Assembly: GCF_020410765.1 (NCBI RefSeq)
Contig: NZ_CP084541.1
Location: 2,617,001 to 2,681,000, forward strand
From: Streptomyces marincola
GTDB lineage: Bacteria > Actinomycetota > Actinomycetes > Streptomycetales > Streptomycetaceae
Direction: 5' to 3'
DNA length: 64,000 bases
This document shows positions 1-8,851 of this stretch, piece by piece. How positions within the stretch are numbered: position 1 is the stretch's first letter; every line of letters starts with the position of its first letter. Under the pieces are notes generated by a model. The model did no database searches. It was given only the letters and a program-made list of their open reading frames with translations, and had not been told where the DNA came from. A program made the position numbers and the translations under genes.

Positions 1-4
1 ACGC

Positions 5-950
5 ATGCGCGCCTGGACCATCGACCACGACAGCCCGGAGCACCTGAGCCTGACGGAGGTGCCCGACCCCGTTCCCGGGCCGAACCAGGCGCTCATCCGG
101 GTCGCCGCGTTCTCCGTCAACTACGGCGAGGTCATCGCCGCCCTGCCCGAGGGCGAGAGCGGAACGGTGCCCGGCTGGGACGCGGCCGGCGTGGTCGTAC
201 GCGCCGCGGCGGACGGCTCGGGCCCCGCGGTGGGCACCCCGGTGGTGTCGTTCGCGGCGAGCGGCGGGTGGGCGGAGCTGCGCGCCGTCGACACGGCCCT
301 GCTGGGCGCCGTGCCCGGGGGCGCCGACCTCGGCCGCCGTCAGCACCCTGCCGGTGGCGGCCGGTTCCGCGCTGCGCGGCCTGCACCGCATAGGCCCGCT
401 GCTCGGCCGGCGGGTCATGATCACGGGAGGGGGCAGCGGCCTCGGCCGGTTCGCGATCCAGCTCGCCGCGCGCGGCGGCGCCCACGTGATCGCCTCGACC
501 ACCGATCCGTCGAAGGAGGCGACGCTGCGCGAACTCGGTGCGAACGAGGTCGTGTTCGGCACCGAGGGCATCGCAGGCCTGACCGGTCCTGTGCACGGCG
601 TGATCGACACGGTCGGCGGCGACCACATGACGGCCGCGTTCGCGACGCTGGTCCGCGAGGGCACGCTGATCGCCATGGGGCACAGCGCGGGGCAGGGCGA
701 GTCGTTCCCGTTCAAGGCGTTCTACGGGTCCCTCGGCGACAACCGCAGCATCTCGACGTTCTTCCTGCTCCAGGACCTCGAAGGGCTCGGCGACGACCTG
801 TCCTGGCTCGGCGGGCTGGTGGCCGCGGGCGAGCTCGACCCGCAGATCGGCTGGCGCGGCGAGTGGAGCCGCGCCCCCGAGGCCACCGCGGCGCTCGCGG
901 CGGGCAAAGTGCGGGGGAAGGCCGTGCTCGACCTGCCCCCGGCCGACTGA
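5..950 (+). pseudogene. Frameshifted MDR-family quinone oxidoreductase / zinc-binding dehydrogenase-like gene
   Basis: The first part (from ATG at 5) reads as the GroES-like N-terminal half of a medium-chain dehydrogenase/reductase, and the second part, in another frame, as the Rossmann half with the cofactor loop GGGSGLGRFAIQLA. The halves join if one base is removed near 329-334: the expected run GADL-AAVSTLPVAAGSALRGL is recovered when one G after the CTC codon is skipped. As written, the first frame runs into unrelated sequence until about 1015. There are no obvious structural zinc cysteines, so a quinone-reductase-like role is more likely than a zinc alcohol dehydrogenase. It could be a real pseudogene or a one-base sequencing error; the downstream half looks intact. 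Confidence 0.8.
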
Positions 951-1056
951 CCGGCGGCGCGCAGCGGGCGCGCTGCCCGGCGCGCCCGCTCCGCCCGCGC
1001 GCTTCGCGCCGCTAACGGCGTGGCGCCCCACCGCGAGGGGCGATTATCGTGCGGGC

Positions 1057-1740
1057 ATGCTGCGAACCGTACTGTCCGTCAACCTCGGCCGAGGCGGCGC
1101 CGACGCGTACACCGACGCGCCGAGCGGCCTGACCGGCATCGACAAGCGGCCCTTCGCCGGTCCCGTCGAGGTGGCGGCGCCGGGCCCCAAGGGAGTCGGC
1201 GGCAGCGGCCTCGCCGGCGACATGGTGTGCGACCGCCGCCACCACGGCGGCGACGACCAGGCGGTGTACGCGTTCGCCCGCGAGGACCTCGACCGCTGGG
1301 AGGCCGCGCTGGGCAGGAGCCTGGCCAACGGCGTCTTCGGCGAGAACCTCACCACCGGCGGCATCGACGTCAGCGACGTGCGGATCGGCGAACGCTGGCG
1401 CGTCGGCGGCGAGCTGGTCATCGAGGCCACCTCCGCGCGCATCCCGTGCCGCACGTTCGGCGACTGGCTGGGCGAGAAGGGCTGGGTCAAGCGGTTCACC
1501 CAGGACGCCGCGCCCGGCGCCTACTTCCGCGTGATCCGGCCGGGCGTGATCAGGGCGGGCGACCCCGTCGAGGTCATCGACCGGCCGGACCACGAGGTGA
1601 GCGTCGCCTTCCTGTTCCTGGCCCTGACCACGCGGCCCGAACTGCGCCCCCGGGTCATCGCGGCGGGCGAGGCCCTGCACGCCGAGGAGTACAAGCTGGC
1701 CCGCGCGTGGGCCGCGGCGGCCGAGGGCGCCCCGGGCTGA
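1057..1740 (+). CDS. MOSC domain-containing protein (YiiM-like)
   Basis: A 227-residue protein with the MOSC fold signature: an N-terminal strand LRTVLSVN, a central GDMVCDRRHHGGDDQAVYAF segment, FGENLTTGG, and the motif ARIPCRTFGDW that carries the conserved cysteine. MOSC proteins are sulfur-carrier or molybdenum-cofactor-linked proteins; YiiM-type members act in reduction of N-hydroxylated compounds. That is family knowledge, and the substrate here is unknown. It converges on the hut operon, with only 19 bases between the two stop codons. Confidence 0.85.
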   Translation: MLRTVLSVNLGRGGADAYTDAPSGLTGIDKRPFAGPVEVAAPGPKGVGGSGLAGDMVCDRRHHGGDDQAVYAFAREDLDRWEAALGRSLANGVFGENLTTGGIDVSDVRIGERWRVGGELVIEATSARIPCRTFGDWLGEKGWVKRFTQDAAPGAYFRVIRPGVIRAGDPVEVIDRPDHEVSVAFLFLALTTRPELRPRVIAAGEALHAEEYKLARAWAAAAEGAPG

Positions 1741-1759
1741 GCCCGGGGGCGCGCGGCGG

Positions 1760-3037
1760 TCAGGCCTCGCGCCGGCCGGCGCGCCACACGGCCGCGACCA
1801 GCGGCACGCCCGGCCGGTAGGCGAGGTGGACGGGCGAGGGCGCGTCGAGCAGGACCAGGTCGGCGCGCGCCCCGGGCGCGAGGCTGCCGATGTCGGCGCG
1901 GTCCAGGGCCGCCGCGCCGCCCGCGGTCGCGGACCACAGGGCCTCGTCGGGCGTCATGCCCATCTCCCGGACGGCCACGGCCACGCAGAACGGCATGGAG
2001 CTGGTGAACGACGAGCCCGGGTTGCAGTCCGTGGCCAGCGCGACGACGACCCCCGCGTCGAGCAGCCGGCGCGCGTCCGGGTAGGGCGCGCGGGTGGAGA
2101 ACTCGCAGCCGGGCAGCAGGGTCGCCACCGTGCCGCTCGCCGCGAGGGCGTCGATGTCGGCGTCCGTCAGATGCGTGCAGTGGTCGGCCGACCTGGCCCC
2201 GGCCTCGACGGCGAGCAGGACGCCGGGGCCCGGGCCGAGCTGGTTCGCGTGCACGCGCGGGACGAGCCCGCGCGCCCGGCCCGCGGCGAGGACGGCCCGC
2301 GCCTGGTCCGCGTCGAACGCGCCGCGTTCGCAGAACACGTCGATCCACCGCGCGTGCGGCGCGCAGGCGTCCAGCATCGGCCCGGTGACCAGCGCGACGT
2401 AGTCGTCCGGCGCGCCCGCGTACTCGGGCGGCACGACGTGGGCCCCGAGGTAGGTCACCTCGTCCGTGCGCGCGGCGGCGACGCGCAGGGCGCGCGCCTC
2501 GTCCTCGACGGTGAGGCCGTAGCCCGACTTGGTCTCCGCCGTCGTGGTGCCCTGCCGCAGCATCTCGCGCAGCAGCGCGGCGAGGTTGGCGTCCAGTTCC
2601 GCGTCGGTGGCGCGGCGGGTGGCCGCGACCGTGGTCGCGATGCCGCCCGCCGTGTAGGGGCGGCCGGACATCCGGGCGTGGAACTCGGCGGTGCGGTCGC
2701 CCGCGAACACCAGGTGCGCGTGGGAGTCGACGAAGCCGGGAACGACCGCCCGGCCGCCCGCGTCGTGGTGACTGTCAGTGGCGGGTGCTCTACTGGTCGT
2801 GCCGGTCCAGACGACGCGGCCGTCCTCGATGACGACGGCCGCGTCCCGCACCGGGCCGAGGGGACCAGGACCGAGGGAGGGGTCGTTGGTGATGAGGACA
2901 CCGATGTTGGTGACCGCCGTGCTGCGGGCCGGGTGGGCACTGCGGGCCGGGTGGGCGCGGCTGCTGGGGGCCGCCGCCGGGCCGTCCGCACCGCCGGGTT
3001 CGGGCGCTCCGGTCGCGGCGGTGGGGGGCTGGGTCAC
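1760..3037 (-). CDS. hutI: Imidazolonepropionase
   Basis: Third enzyme of histidine degradation; hydrolyses 4-imidazolone-5-propionate to N-formiminoglutamate in the cytoplasm. The metal-binding HSHAHL-type motif (DSHAHLVFAGDR), TKSGYGL, VPRVHANQLGPGPG, SADHCTHLTDAD and ATDCNPGSS are all present, as expected for the amidohydrolase superfamily. I place the start at GTG 3037, because ACAGGAG lies six to seven bases upstream and no ATG or GTG lies between it and the conserved TNIGVLITND. This gives 425 residues with an Ala/Pro-rich N-terminal extension of about 40 residues. It is last in the hut operon, 43 bases after hutF. Confidence 0.93.
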   Translation of the reverse strand: MTQPPTAATGAPEPGGADGPAAAPSSRAHPARSAHPARSTAVTNIGVLITNDPSLGPGPLGPVRDAAVVIEDGRVVWTGTTSRAPATDSHHDAGGRAVVPGFVDSHAHLVFAGDRTAEFHARMSGRPYTAGGIATTVAATRRATDAELDANLAALLREMLRQGTTTAETKSGYGLTVEDEARALRVAAARTDEVTYLGAHVVPPEYAGAPDDYVALVTGPMLDACAPHARWIDVFCERGAFDADQARAVLAAGRARGLVPRVHANQLGPGPGVLLAVEAGARSADHCTHLTDADIDALAASGTVATLLPGCEFSTRAPYPDARRLLDAGVVVALATDCNPGSSFTSSMPFCVAVAVREMGMTPDEALWSATAGGAAALDRADIGSLAPGARADLVLLDAPSPVHLAYRPGVPLVAAVWRAGRREA

Positions 3038-3080
3038 GGGCGGCTCCTGTCCTGCGGGCTTCTGTCCTGCGAGCTGTCCT

Positions 3081-4433
3081 TCACCGGGCGGCGCGCAGGG
3101 CTCCGACGGCGTCCGCGAGGGCCCGCGGGACCTCGGGCACGAGTTGGTGGACGCCGTCCCTGACGATGTGCCGGCCCCCGACGACGGTGTGCCGCACGTC
3201 GGCGGCCGTCGCGGCGAACACGGCGGTGTACGGCGCCATCCGCGCCGGGGCGCCCGCGGTGCGGACGCTGTCGAGCGCCACGGTCGTGAGGTCGGCCAGG
3301 GCGCCGGGTTCGATGCGGCCGGCCTCGGGCCAGCCGAGCGCGGCGTGGCCGTGCTCGGCGGCGGACCGCAGGAGCTGGTCCGCGCTCCAGTGGCCGCGGG
3401 TCCCGGTGCGCAGCCGCTCGTGCAGTTCGAGTGCCCTGGCCTCGCCGAGCAGGTCGATCGCGGCGTGGCTGTCGCTGCCCAGGCACAGCGGGCTGCCGGC
3501 GGCGCGCAGACCGGTGGCGGGCCCGATCCCGTCGGCGAGGTCGCTCTCGGTCGTGGGGCACAGGCAGACCGCGGTGCCGCTCTCCCCGAGCAGCGCGATG
3601 TCCTCGGGCGTGAGGTGGGTGGCGTGCACGGCGGTGGTGCGCGGTCCGAGTACACCGTGGTCGGCGAGGAGCCGCGCGGGGGTGCGGCCGTGGGCGCGCA
3701 GGCAGTCCTCGTTCTCCTTGGGCTGCTCGGAGAGGTGGACGTGCAGCGGGGCGTCCCGCAGCGCCGCCCAGGCGGCGACGGTCTCCAGCGCCCGCGCCGG
3801 CACCGCGCGGACGGAGTGGACGGCGGCGCCGATGCGGGTGGTGGCGTCGCCGCGCAGGGCGGCGGCCCGTTCGGCCCAGGCGTCCGCGCCGCCGTCGGAG
3901 AAGCGCAGCTGCACCCCTTCCGGGTCGCGGCCGAAGCCGGCGGAGAGGTAGCAGGTGTCGAGGAGCGTGATCCGGATGCCGGCCTCCGCCGCGCCGGCGA
4001 TGAGGGCCTCGCCCATCGCGGTCTTCTCGCCGTAGCGGGTGCCGCCCGGCGCGTGGTGCACGTAGTGGAACTCGCCGACGCACGTGACCCCCGCGAGCGC
4101 CATCTCCGCGTAGACCGCGCGGGCCAGCGCGCGGTAGAGGTCGGGGTCGAGCCGGGCGGCCAGCTCGTACATGGCGTGCCGCCACGTCCAGAAGGTGCCG
4201 CCGCCGGCCTGCGCGGTGGCCCGCAGGCCCCGGTGGAACGCGTGGCTGTGCGCGTTGGCGAGGCCGGGCAGGGTCAGGCCGCGCAGCGGGACGCAGCCCG
4301 CCGGCGGCCCTCCGGCGCCCGGCGTCACGGACCTGATGCGGCCGTCGGGGGAGGTGGCGATGACCACCCCGGCCTCGACCGGTCCGCCGAGCCAGGCGTA
4401 CTCGGCCCAGTAGGTCTGCTCCGTCAGCGGCAC
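3081..4433 (-). CDS. hutF: Formimidoylglutamate deiminase
   Basis: Amidohydrolase-superfamily enzyme of about 450 residues converting N-formiminoglutamate to N-formylglutamate plus ammonia. Visible motifs are ANAHSHAFHRGLR (metal site), GEFHYVHH, PLHVHLSEQPKENEDC, TAVHATHLT and LGSDSHAAIDL. The start is GTG 4433 (protein begins VPLTEQTYW), overlapping the last 10 bases of the upstream M20 gene, which implies translational coupling. Its presence indicates the Pseudomonas-type pathway via formylglutamate rather than the direct HutG formiminoglutamase route. Confidence 0.93.
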   Translation of the reverse strand: MPLTEQTYWAEYAWLGGPVEAGVVIATSPDGRIRSVTPGAGGPPAGCVPLRGLTLPGLANAHSHAFHRGLRATAQAGGGTFWTWRHAMYELAARLDPDLYRALARAVYAEMALAGVTCVGEFHYVHHAPGGTRYGEKTAMGEALIAGAAEAGIRITLLDTCYLSAGFGRDPEGVQLRFSDGGADAWAERAAALRGDATTRIGAAVHSVRAVPARALETVAAWAALRDAPLHVHLSEQPKENEDCLRAHGRTPARLLADHGVLGPRTTAVHATHLTPEDIALLGESGTAVCLCPTTESDLADGIGPATGLRAAGSPLCLGSDSHAAIDLLGEARALELHERLRTGTRGHWSADQLLRSAAEHGHAALGWPEAGRIEPGALADLTTVALDSVRTAGAPARMAPYTAVFAATAADVRHTVVGGRHIVRDGVHQLVPEVPRALADAVGALRAAR

Positions 4434-5713
4434 GCCAGGCCCTCCAGTACGTCGGCCAGCGCGGTCACCCCGGCCAGGCAGTCGGCCTCGTCGGCGTGCT
4501 CGTCCGGTGCGTGCGAGACGCCGGTCGGATTGCGTACGTACAGCATGGCGGTGGGGACGGCCGAGGCGAGGATGCCGGCGTCGTGTCCCGCGCCGGTCGG
4601 CAGGGCGGGGGCGCCGCCGAGCCGGGCCGCGATGTCGTCGCGCAACCCGGGCGCGAAGGCCACGCCCGGCGTGTGCGACTCCCGGGTGAGGGTGAAGGAC
4701 ACACCGTCCCGTTCGCCGCGTTCGGCGGCGGACCGCCCGATCTCCGCCACCAGCGCGTCGAGGGCGTCGGGGTCGTCGGCGCGGCAGTCGAGCCAGGCCG
4801 TGACGCGGGCGGGCACGGCGTTGACCGCGTTCGGCTCCGTGTCGACCTTGCCGAACGTGGCGAGCGCGCCGGCCAGGCGGGCCCGCTTCCTGGCGGCGAG
4901 CACCGTGTGGGCGTACGTGAGCATCGGGTCGCGGCGGTCCTCGATGCGGGTGGTGCCCGCGTGGTCGGCCCGGCCGCGGAAGTCGAACCGCCACCTGCCG
5001 TGCGGGCGGATGACCGAGCCCACGCCGACGGGCCGGCCGAGACCTGCGAGCGCGCGGCCCTGCTCGACGTGCAGTTCGACGAACGCGCCGATGCCCGCCA
5101 GGCGTTCCGGGTCGGGGCCGATGGCGTCCGGGTCGAGGCCGGCCCGCTCCATCGCCCGGTGCAGCGGCACGCCGTCCGCGTCGCGCAGCCCGCGCGCCCG
5201 GTCCGGGTCGAACAGCCCGCAGGACAGCCGGGAGCCGAGGCAGGCCACACCGAACCGGGCGCCCTCCTCGTCGGCGAAGCCGGCCACGCCGACCGGGCGG
5301 GCGGCGACCGCGCCGCGCTCCCGCAGCACGTCGAGCGCGGCGAACGCGGAGACCACGCCGAGCGGCCCGTCGAAGGCGCCGCCGTCGGGCACCGAGTCCA
5401 GGTGCGAGCCGGTGACGACGGCGTCGCCCGCCGCCGGGTCGCCCGCCCACGCCCACTGGTTGCCGTTGCGGTCCACCTCGTACCGCAGGCCGCGCCGGGC
5501 GGCCTGGTCGCGGAACCAGGCGCGCAGTTCCCCGTCGGCCGCCGTCCAGGCGTACCGCCGGTACCCGCCCGTCGACGCCTCGCGCCCGATCGGCCGCAGT
5601 TCCTCCCACATGGCGCGGAAGGCGTCCGCTCCCGCGCCCGCGGCGGGCGCGGGCGCCGGTGCCTCCGCCGGCACACCCACCGGCACATCGTCCCGGCGGG
5701 CCCGGCCGGTCAC
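4424..5713 (-). CDS. M20-family amidohydrolase (allantoate amidohydrolase-like) inside the hut operon
   Basis: A 429-residue M20/HyuC-like zinc hydrolase. GSHLDSVPDGGAFDGPLG supplies metal ligands, FADEEGARFG the glutamate pair, and FVELHVEQG, GRADHAGTT and AGHDAGILA are typical of N-carbamoyl-amino-acid or allantoate hydrolases. The GTG start at 5713 forms a GTGA overlap with the hutU stop. The family is usually annotated for ureides. In this operon it sits beside HutF, which makes formylglutamate, and no separate formylglutamate deformylase is visible, so I infer it may release formate and glutamate. The substrate is not proven by sequence. Confidence 0.85.
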   Translation of the reverse strand: MTGRARRDDVPVGVPAEAPAPAPAAGAGADAFRAMWEELRPIGREASTGGYRRYAWTAADGELRAWFRDQAARRGLRYEVDRNGNQWAWAGDPAAGDAVVTGSHLDSVPDGGAFDGPLGVVSAFAALDVLRERGAVAARPVGVAGFADEEGARFGVACLGSRLSCGLFDPDRARGLRDADGVPLHRAMERAGLDPDAIGPDPERLAGIGAFVELHVEQGRALAGLGRPVGVGSVIRPHGRWRFDFRGRADHAGTTRIEDRRDPMLTYAHTVLAARKRARLAGALATFGKVDTEPNAVNAVPARVTAWLDCRADDPDALDALVAEIGRSAAERGERDGVSFTLTRESHTPGVAFAPGLRDDIAARLGGAPALPTGAGHDAGILASAVPTAMLYVRNPTGVSHAPDEHADEADCLAGVTALADVLEGLACR

Positions 5714-7368
5714 GGCGCCTCCCGCATGGGGACGCGGACACCGCGTTCCGCGGCGACCGCCTCCGCCTCCGGGTAGCCCGCGTCGACGTGCCGGATCACG
5801 CCCATGCCCGGGTCGTTGGTCAGCACGCGCTGGATCTTCTGCCCCGCGAGGGCGGTGCCGTCGGCCACCGTGACCTGGCCGGCGTGGAGGGAGCGGCCCA
5901 TGCCGACGCCGCCCCCGTGGTGGATGGAGACCCACGAGGCGCCGGAGGCCACGTTGACCATGGCGTTCAGCAGCGGCCAGTCGGCGATGGCGTCCGAGCC
6001 GTCCCGCATGCCCTCGGTCTCGCGGTAGGGGGAGGCGACGGAGCCGCAGTCCAGGTGGTCGCGCCCGATGACCACGGGCGCGGCCAGCTCACCGGCGGCG
6101 ACCATGTCGTTGAACCGCTCGCCCGCGCGTTCCCGCTCTCCGTAGCCGAGCCAGCAGATCCGCGCGGGCAGGCCCTGGAAGCGGACGCGTTCCCCGGCCA
6201 GGGTGATCCAGCGGGCCAGCGACTCGTTCCCGGGGAACAGGTCGAGGACGGCGCGGTCGGTGGCGGCGATGTCCCGGGGGTCCCCGCTGAGCGCCGCCCA
6301 CCGGAAGGGCCCCTTGCCCTCGCAGAACAGCGGGCGGATGTAGGCGGGCACGAAGCCGGGGAAGTCGAACGCGCGGTCGTAGCCGGCCAGCCGGGCCTCG
6401 CCGCGGATCGAGTTCCCGTAGTCGAAGACCTCGGCGCCGGCGTCCTGGAAGCCGACCATCGCCTCCACGTGCCGCGCCATCGACTCCCTGGCCCTGCGGG
6501 TGAAGTCCTCGGGAGCGCGGGCGGCGTAGTCGGCCATGCCGGCGAAGTCGACGCCGACGGGCAGGTAGGCCAGCGGGTCGTGCGCGCTGGTCTGGTCGGT
6601 GACGATGTCCACCGGCGCGCCCGTGGCGAGGAGGTGCGGCAGCACCTCGGCCGCGTTGCCGAGCACGCCGATGGACAGCGGCCGGCGCGCGGACCTGGCC
6701 TCGGCGGCCAGGTCCATCGCCTCGGCCAGCGAGTCGGCCCGGACGTCGAGGAAGCCGTGGGCGATGCGCCGCTCGATCGCGCGCGGGTCGCAGTCGACGC
6801 AGACGGCGACACCGCCGTTCATGGTGACGGCCAGCGGCTGGGCGCCGCCCATGCCGCCGAGGCCGGCGGTCAGCGTCACGGTCCCGGCCAGCGTGCCGCC
6901 GAAGCGCTTGGCCGCGACCGCGGCGAACGTCTCGTACGTCCCCTGGAGGATGCCCTGGGTACCAATGTAGATCCACGAACCGGCGGTCATCTGGCCGTAC
7001 ATGGTCAGCCCCAGGCGTTCGAGGCGGCGGAACTCCTCCCAGTTCGCCCAGTCGCCGACCAGGTTGGAGTTCGCGATCAGCACCCGCGGCGCCCACTCGT
7101 GCGTGGTCATCACCCCGACCGGCCGCCCCGACTGGACGAGCATCGTCTCGTCGGGTCCGAGCGTGCGCAGCGTGGCGGTCATCGCGTCGAACGACGCCCA
7201 GTCACGCGCGGCCCGGCCCGTTCCGCCGTAGACGACGAGCTGGTCGGGATGCTCGGCGACCTCGGGGTCCAGGTTGTTCTGGAGCATGCGCAGGGCCGCT
7301 TCCTGCGGCCAGCCGCGCGCGGTCGGCGCGGTGCCGCGCGGGGCGCGGACGGGTCGAGGTCCTGTCAT
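5710..7368 (-). CDS. hutU: Urocanate hydratase
   Basis: NAD-dependent urocanase of 552 residues, the usual family length, converting urocanate to imidazolonepropionate. Features include VYGGTGRAARDW near the N-terminus, the LTAGLGGMGGAQPLAVTMNGG segment, DQTSAHDPL, and WVSIHHGGGVGMG close to the C-terminus. ATG 7368 is chosen because GGGGAGG lies just upstream; a further in-frame start at 7401 would lack that signal. It is the first gene of the hut operon. The histidine ammonia-lyase gene is not in this window. Confidence 0.95.
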   Translation of the reverse strand: MTGPRPVRAPRGTAPTARGWPQEAALRMLQNNLDPEVAEHPDQLVVYGGTGRAARDWASFDAMTATLRTLGPDETMLVQSGRPVGVMTTHEWAPRVLIANSNLVGDWANWEEFRRLERLGLTMYGQMTAGSWIYIGTQGILQGTYETFAAVAAKRFGGTLAGTVTLTAGLGGMGGAQPLAVTMNGGVAVCVDCDPRAIERRIAHGFLDVRADSLAEAMDLAAEARSARRPLSIGVLGNAAEVLPHLLATGAPVDIVTDQTSAHDPLAYLPVGVDFAGMADYAARAPEDFTRRARESMARHVEAMVGFQDAGAEVFDYGNSIRGEARLAGYDRAFDFPGFVPAYIRPLFCEGKGPFRWAALSGDPRDIAATDRAVLDLFPGNESLARWITLAGERVRFQGLPARICWLGYGERERAGERFNDMVAAGELAAPVVIGRDHLDCGSVASPYRETEGMRDGSDAIADWPLLNAMVNVASGASWVSIHHGGGVGMGRSLHAGQVTVADGTALAGQKIQRVLTNDPGMGVIRHVDAGYPEAEAVAAERGVRVPMREAP

Positions 7369-7405
7369 GGCCAGCCTCCCCGGTGAGAGCCATTCATTCA
7401 CTCTA

Positions 7406-7434
7406 GGTGCTGAATATTTTCAGTCAACAGCACC
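7406..7434. promoter_or_regulatory. Inverted repeats in the divergent hutU/decarboxylase promoter region
   Basis: GGTGCTG and CAGCACC form a perfect 7-bp inverted repeat separated by 15 bases. Nested within is CTGAA-TATT-TTCAG. This is the only AT-rich stretch in the roughly 100 bases between hutU and the divergent decarboxylase gene. The symmetry suggests an operator. The nearby RpiR-family gene is a candidate ligand-responsive regulator (inference). Confidence 0.55.
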
Positions 7435-7471
7435 GTGGCCGCCCGGGCGCCGCGCGTGTTTGGCTTGGGGC

Positions 7472-8782
7472 ATGGTTTCGCCCACCCGACGCGACCGGGC
7501 CGTGCGCGCGCTGCTCGCCCGGCATCCGCTGACCGACCACGAACCGCTCGCCGCCCTGCTCGACCTCCAGGGCGTCCGCGACGCCGCGGCCGAACTCCGC
7601 GCGGCCTTCGACGAGGTGACCGCGCCGGAGCAGCCGGTGCTGCACACGTTCGCCGTCAAGGCCGGCTCGCTCGTCCCCGTGCTGCGGCTGCTCGACGGCT
7701 TCGGCATCGGCTGCGAGGTCGCGAGCCCGGGCGAGCTGGCCCTGGCCCGCGCCGCCGGGCTCGCCCCCGACCGCATCGTCCTCGACTCCCCCGCCAAGAC
7801 GCCGACGGAACTGGCCGAGGCACTCGCCCTCGGCATCGCGCTGAACGTGGACAACCCGCAGGAGCTGGCCCGCCTCGACGCGCTCACGGCCGGCCGGCCA
7901 CCGGCCGGGCCGGTCGGCGTGCGCGTCAACCCGCAGGTCGGCGGCGGCGCCATCGACGCGATGAGTACGGCCACCGCCACCTCGAAGTTCGGCGTCGCGC
8001 TGGGCGATCCCGGCGCCCGCGCGTGGGTGCTCCGCGCGTTCGCCGACCGCCCCTGGCTGACGCGGCTGCACTGCCACGTGGGTTCGCAGGGCATGCCGCT
8101 GGAGCGGATGGCCGCCGGCGTCCTGGCCACCTGGGAGCTGGCCGAGGAGATCAACGCGGCGGCCGGCAGGCGCCAGGTCGACACCCTCGACATCGGCGGC
8201 GGCCTGCCGGTGAACTTCGCCTCCGACGAGCACACACCGTCGTTCCGCGACTACGCGCGCCTGCTGCGGCGCACCGTGCCCGGCCTGTTCGACGGCCGCT
8301 ACGGTCTTGTCACCGAGTTCGGCCGGGCCCTGCTCGCCAAGTCGGGCTTCATCCTGGCCCGCGTCGAGTACACGAAGTCCGCCGGCGGCCGGCCCATCGC
8401 CGTGACGCACGCGGGGGCGCAGGTCGCGGTGCGCACCGTGTTCGTTCCCGAGTCGTGGCCGCTGCGCGTCGCCGCCTACCGCGCCGACGGCAGCCCCAAG
8501 ACCGACGGCCCGCCGGTGCGGCAGGACGTGGCGGGGCCGTGCTGCTTCGCCGGTGACCTGGTGGCCCGCGACCGGCCGCTGCCCGAGCTGGAGCCGGGCG
8601 ACCTGGTGGCGCTGCTCGACACGGGCGCCTACTACTTCTCCAACGCGTTCGGCTACAACGCGCTGCCGCGCCCCGGCGTCTACGGCTACTCGGCCGACGG
8701 CGACGGGCCCGCGGTGCTCACCACCCTGCGCCGCCCGCAGACGATGGCCGAACTGGTCGCGGAGTACGGCGGCGACTGCTGA
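7472..8782 (+). CDS. PLP-dependent fold-III decarboxylase (diaminopimelate/ornithine decarboxylase-like)
   Basis: A 436-residue alanine-racemase-fold decarboxylase. The PLP lysine lies in HTFAVKAGS, followed by GIGCEVASPGELALA, LHCHVGSQGMPL, DIGGGLPV, TEFGRALL (phosphate-site region), GPCCFAGD (catalytic cysteine region) and DTGAYYFSNAFGYN. It lacks an aspartokinase fusion and is divergent from hutU, so it is probably a catabolic or specialised amino-acid decarboxylase rather than the housekeeping lysA. The substrate cannot be read from sequence. A strong hairpin terminator lies 12 bases past its stop codon. Confidence 0.85.
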   Translation: MVSPTRRDRAVRALLARHPLTDHEPLAALLDLQGVRDAAAELRAAFDEVTAPEQPVLHTFAVKAGSLVPVLRLLDGFGIGCEVASPGELALARAAGLAPDRIVLDSPAKTPTELAEALALGIALNVDNPQELARLDALTAGRPPAGPVGVRVNPQVGGGAIDAMSTATATSKFGVALGDPGARAWVLRAFADRPWLTRLHCHVGSQGMPLERMAAGVLATWELAEEINAAAGRRQVDTLDIGGGLPVNFASDEHTPSFRDYARLLRRTVPGLFDGRYGLVTEFGRALLAKSGFILARVEYTKSAGGRPIAVTHAGAQVAVRTVFVPESWPLRVAAYRADGSPKTDGPPVRQDVAGPCCFAGDLVARDRPLPELEPGDLVALLDTGAYYFSNAFGYNALPRPGVYGYSADGDGPAVLTTLRRPQTMAELVAEYGGDC

Positions 8783-8793
8783 CGGCCGCGGCA

Positions 8794-8833
8794 CGGCCCG
8801 TTCCCCCGCGGGCAGCGGCAGGGGAACGGGCCG
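8794..8833. terminator. Hairpin terminator between convergent genes
   Basis: A 13-bp perfect stem, CGGCCCGTTCCCC with GGGGAACGGGCCG, around a 14-base loop. It lies between the decarboxylase stop and the convergent RpiR gene and probably serves both directions. Confidence 0.8.
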
Positions 8834-8851
8834 GCACCGGGCGGGAAACCC

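Noticed and set aside
2778..5873. A 1,031-codon open frame opposite the hut operon
   Set aside because: A low-complexity shadow of hutI, hutF and the M20 gene, with no domain and no ribosome site.
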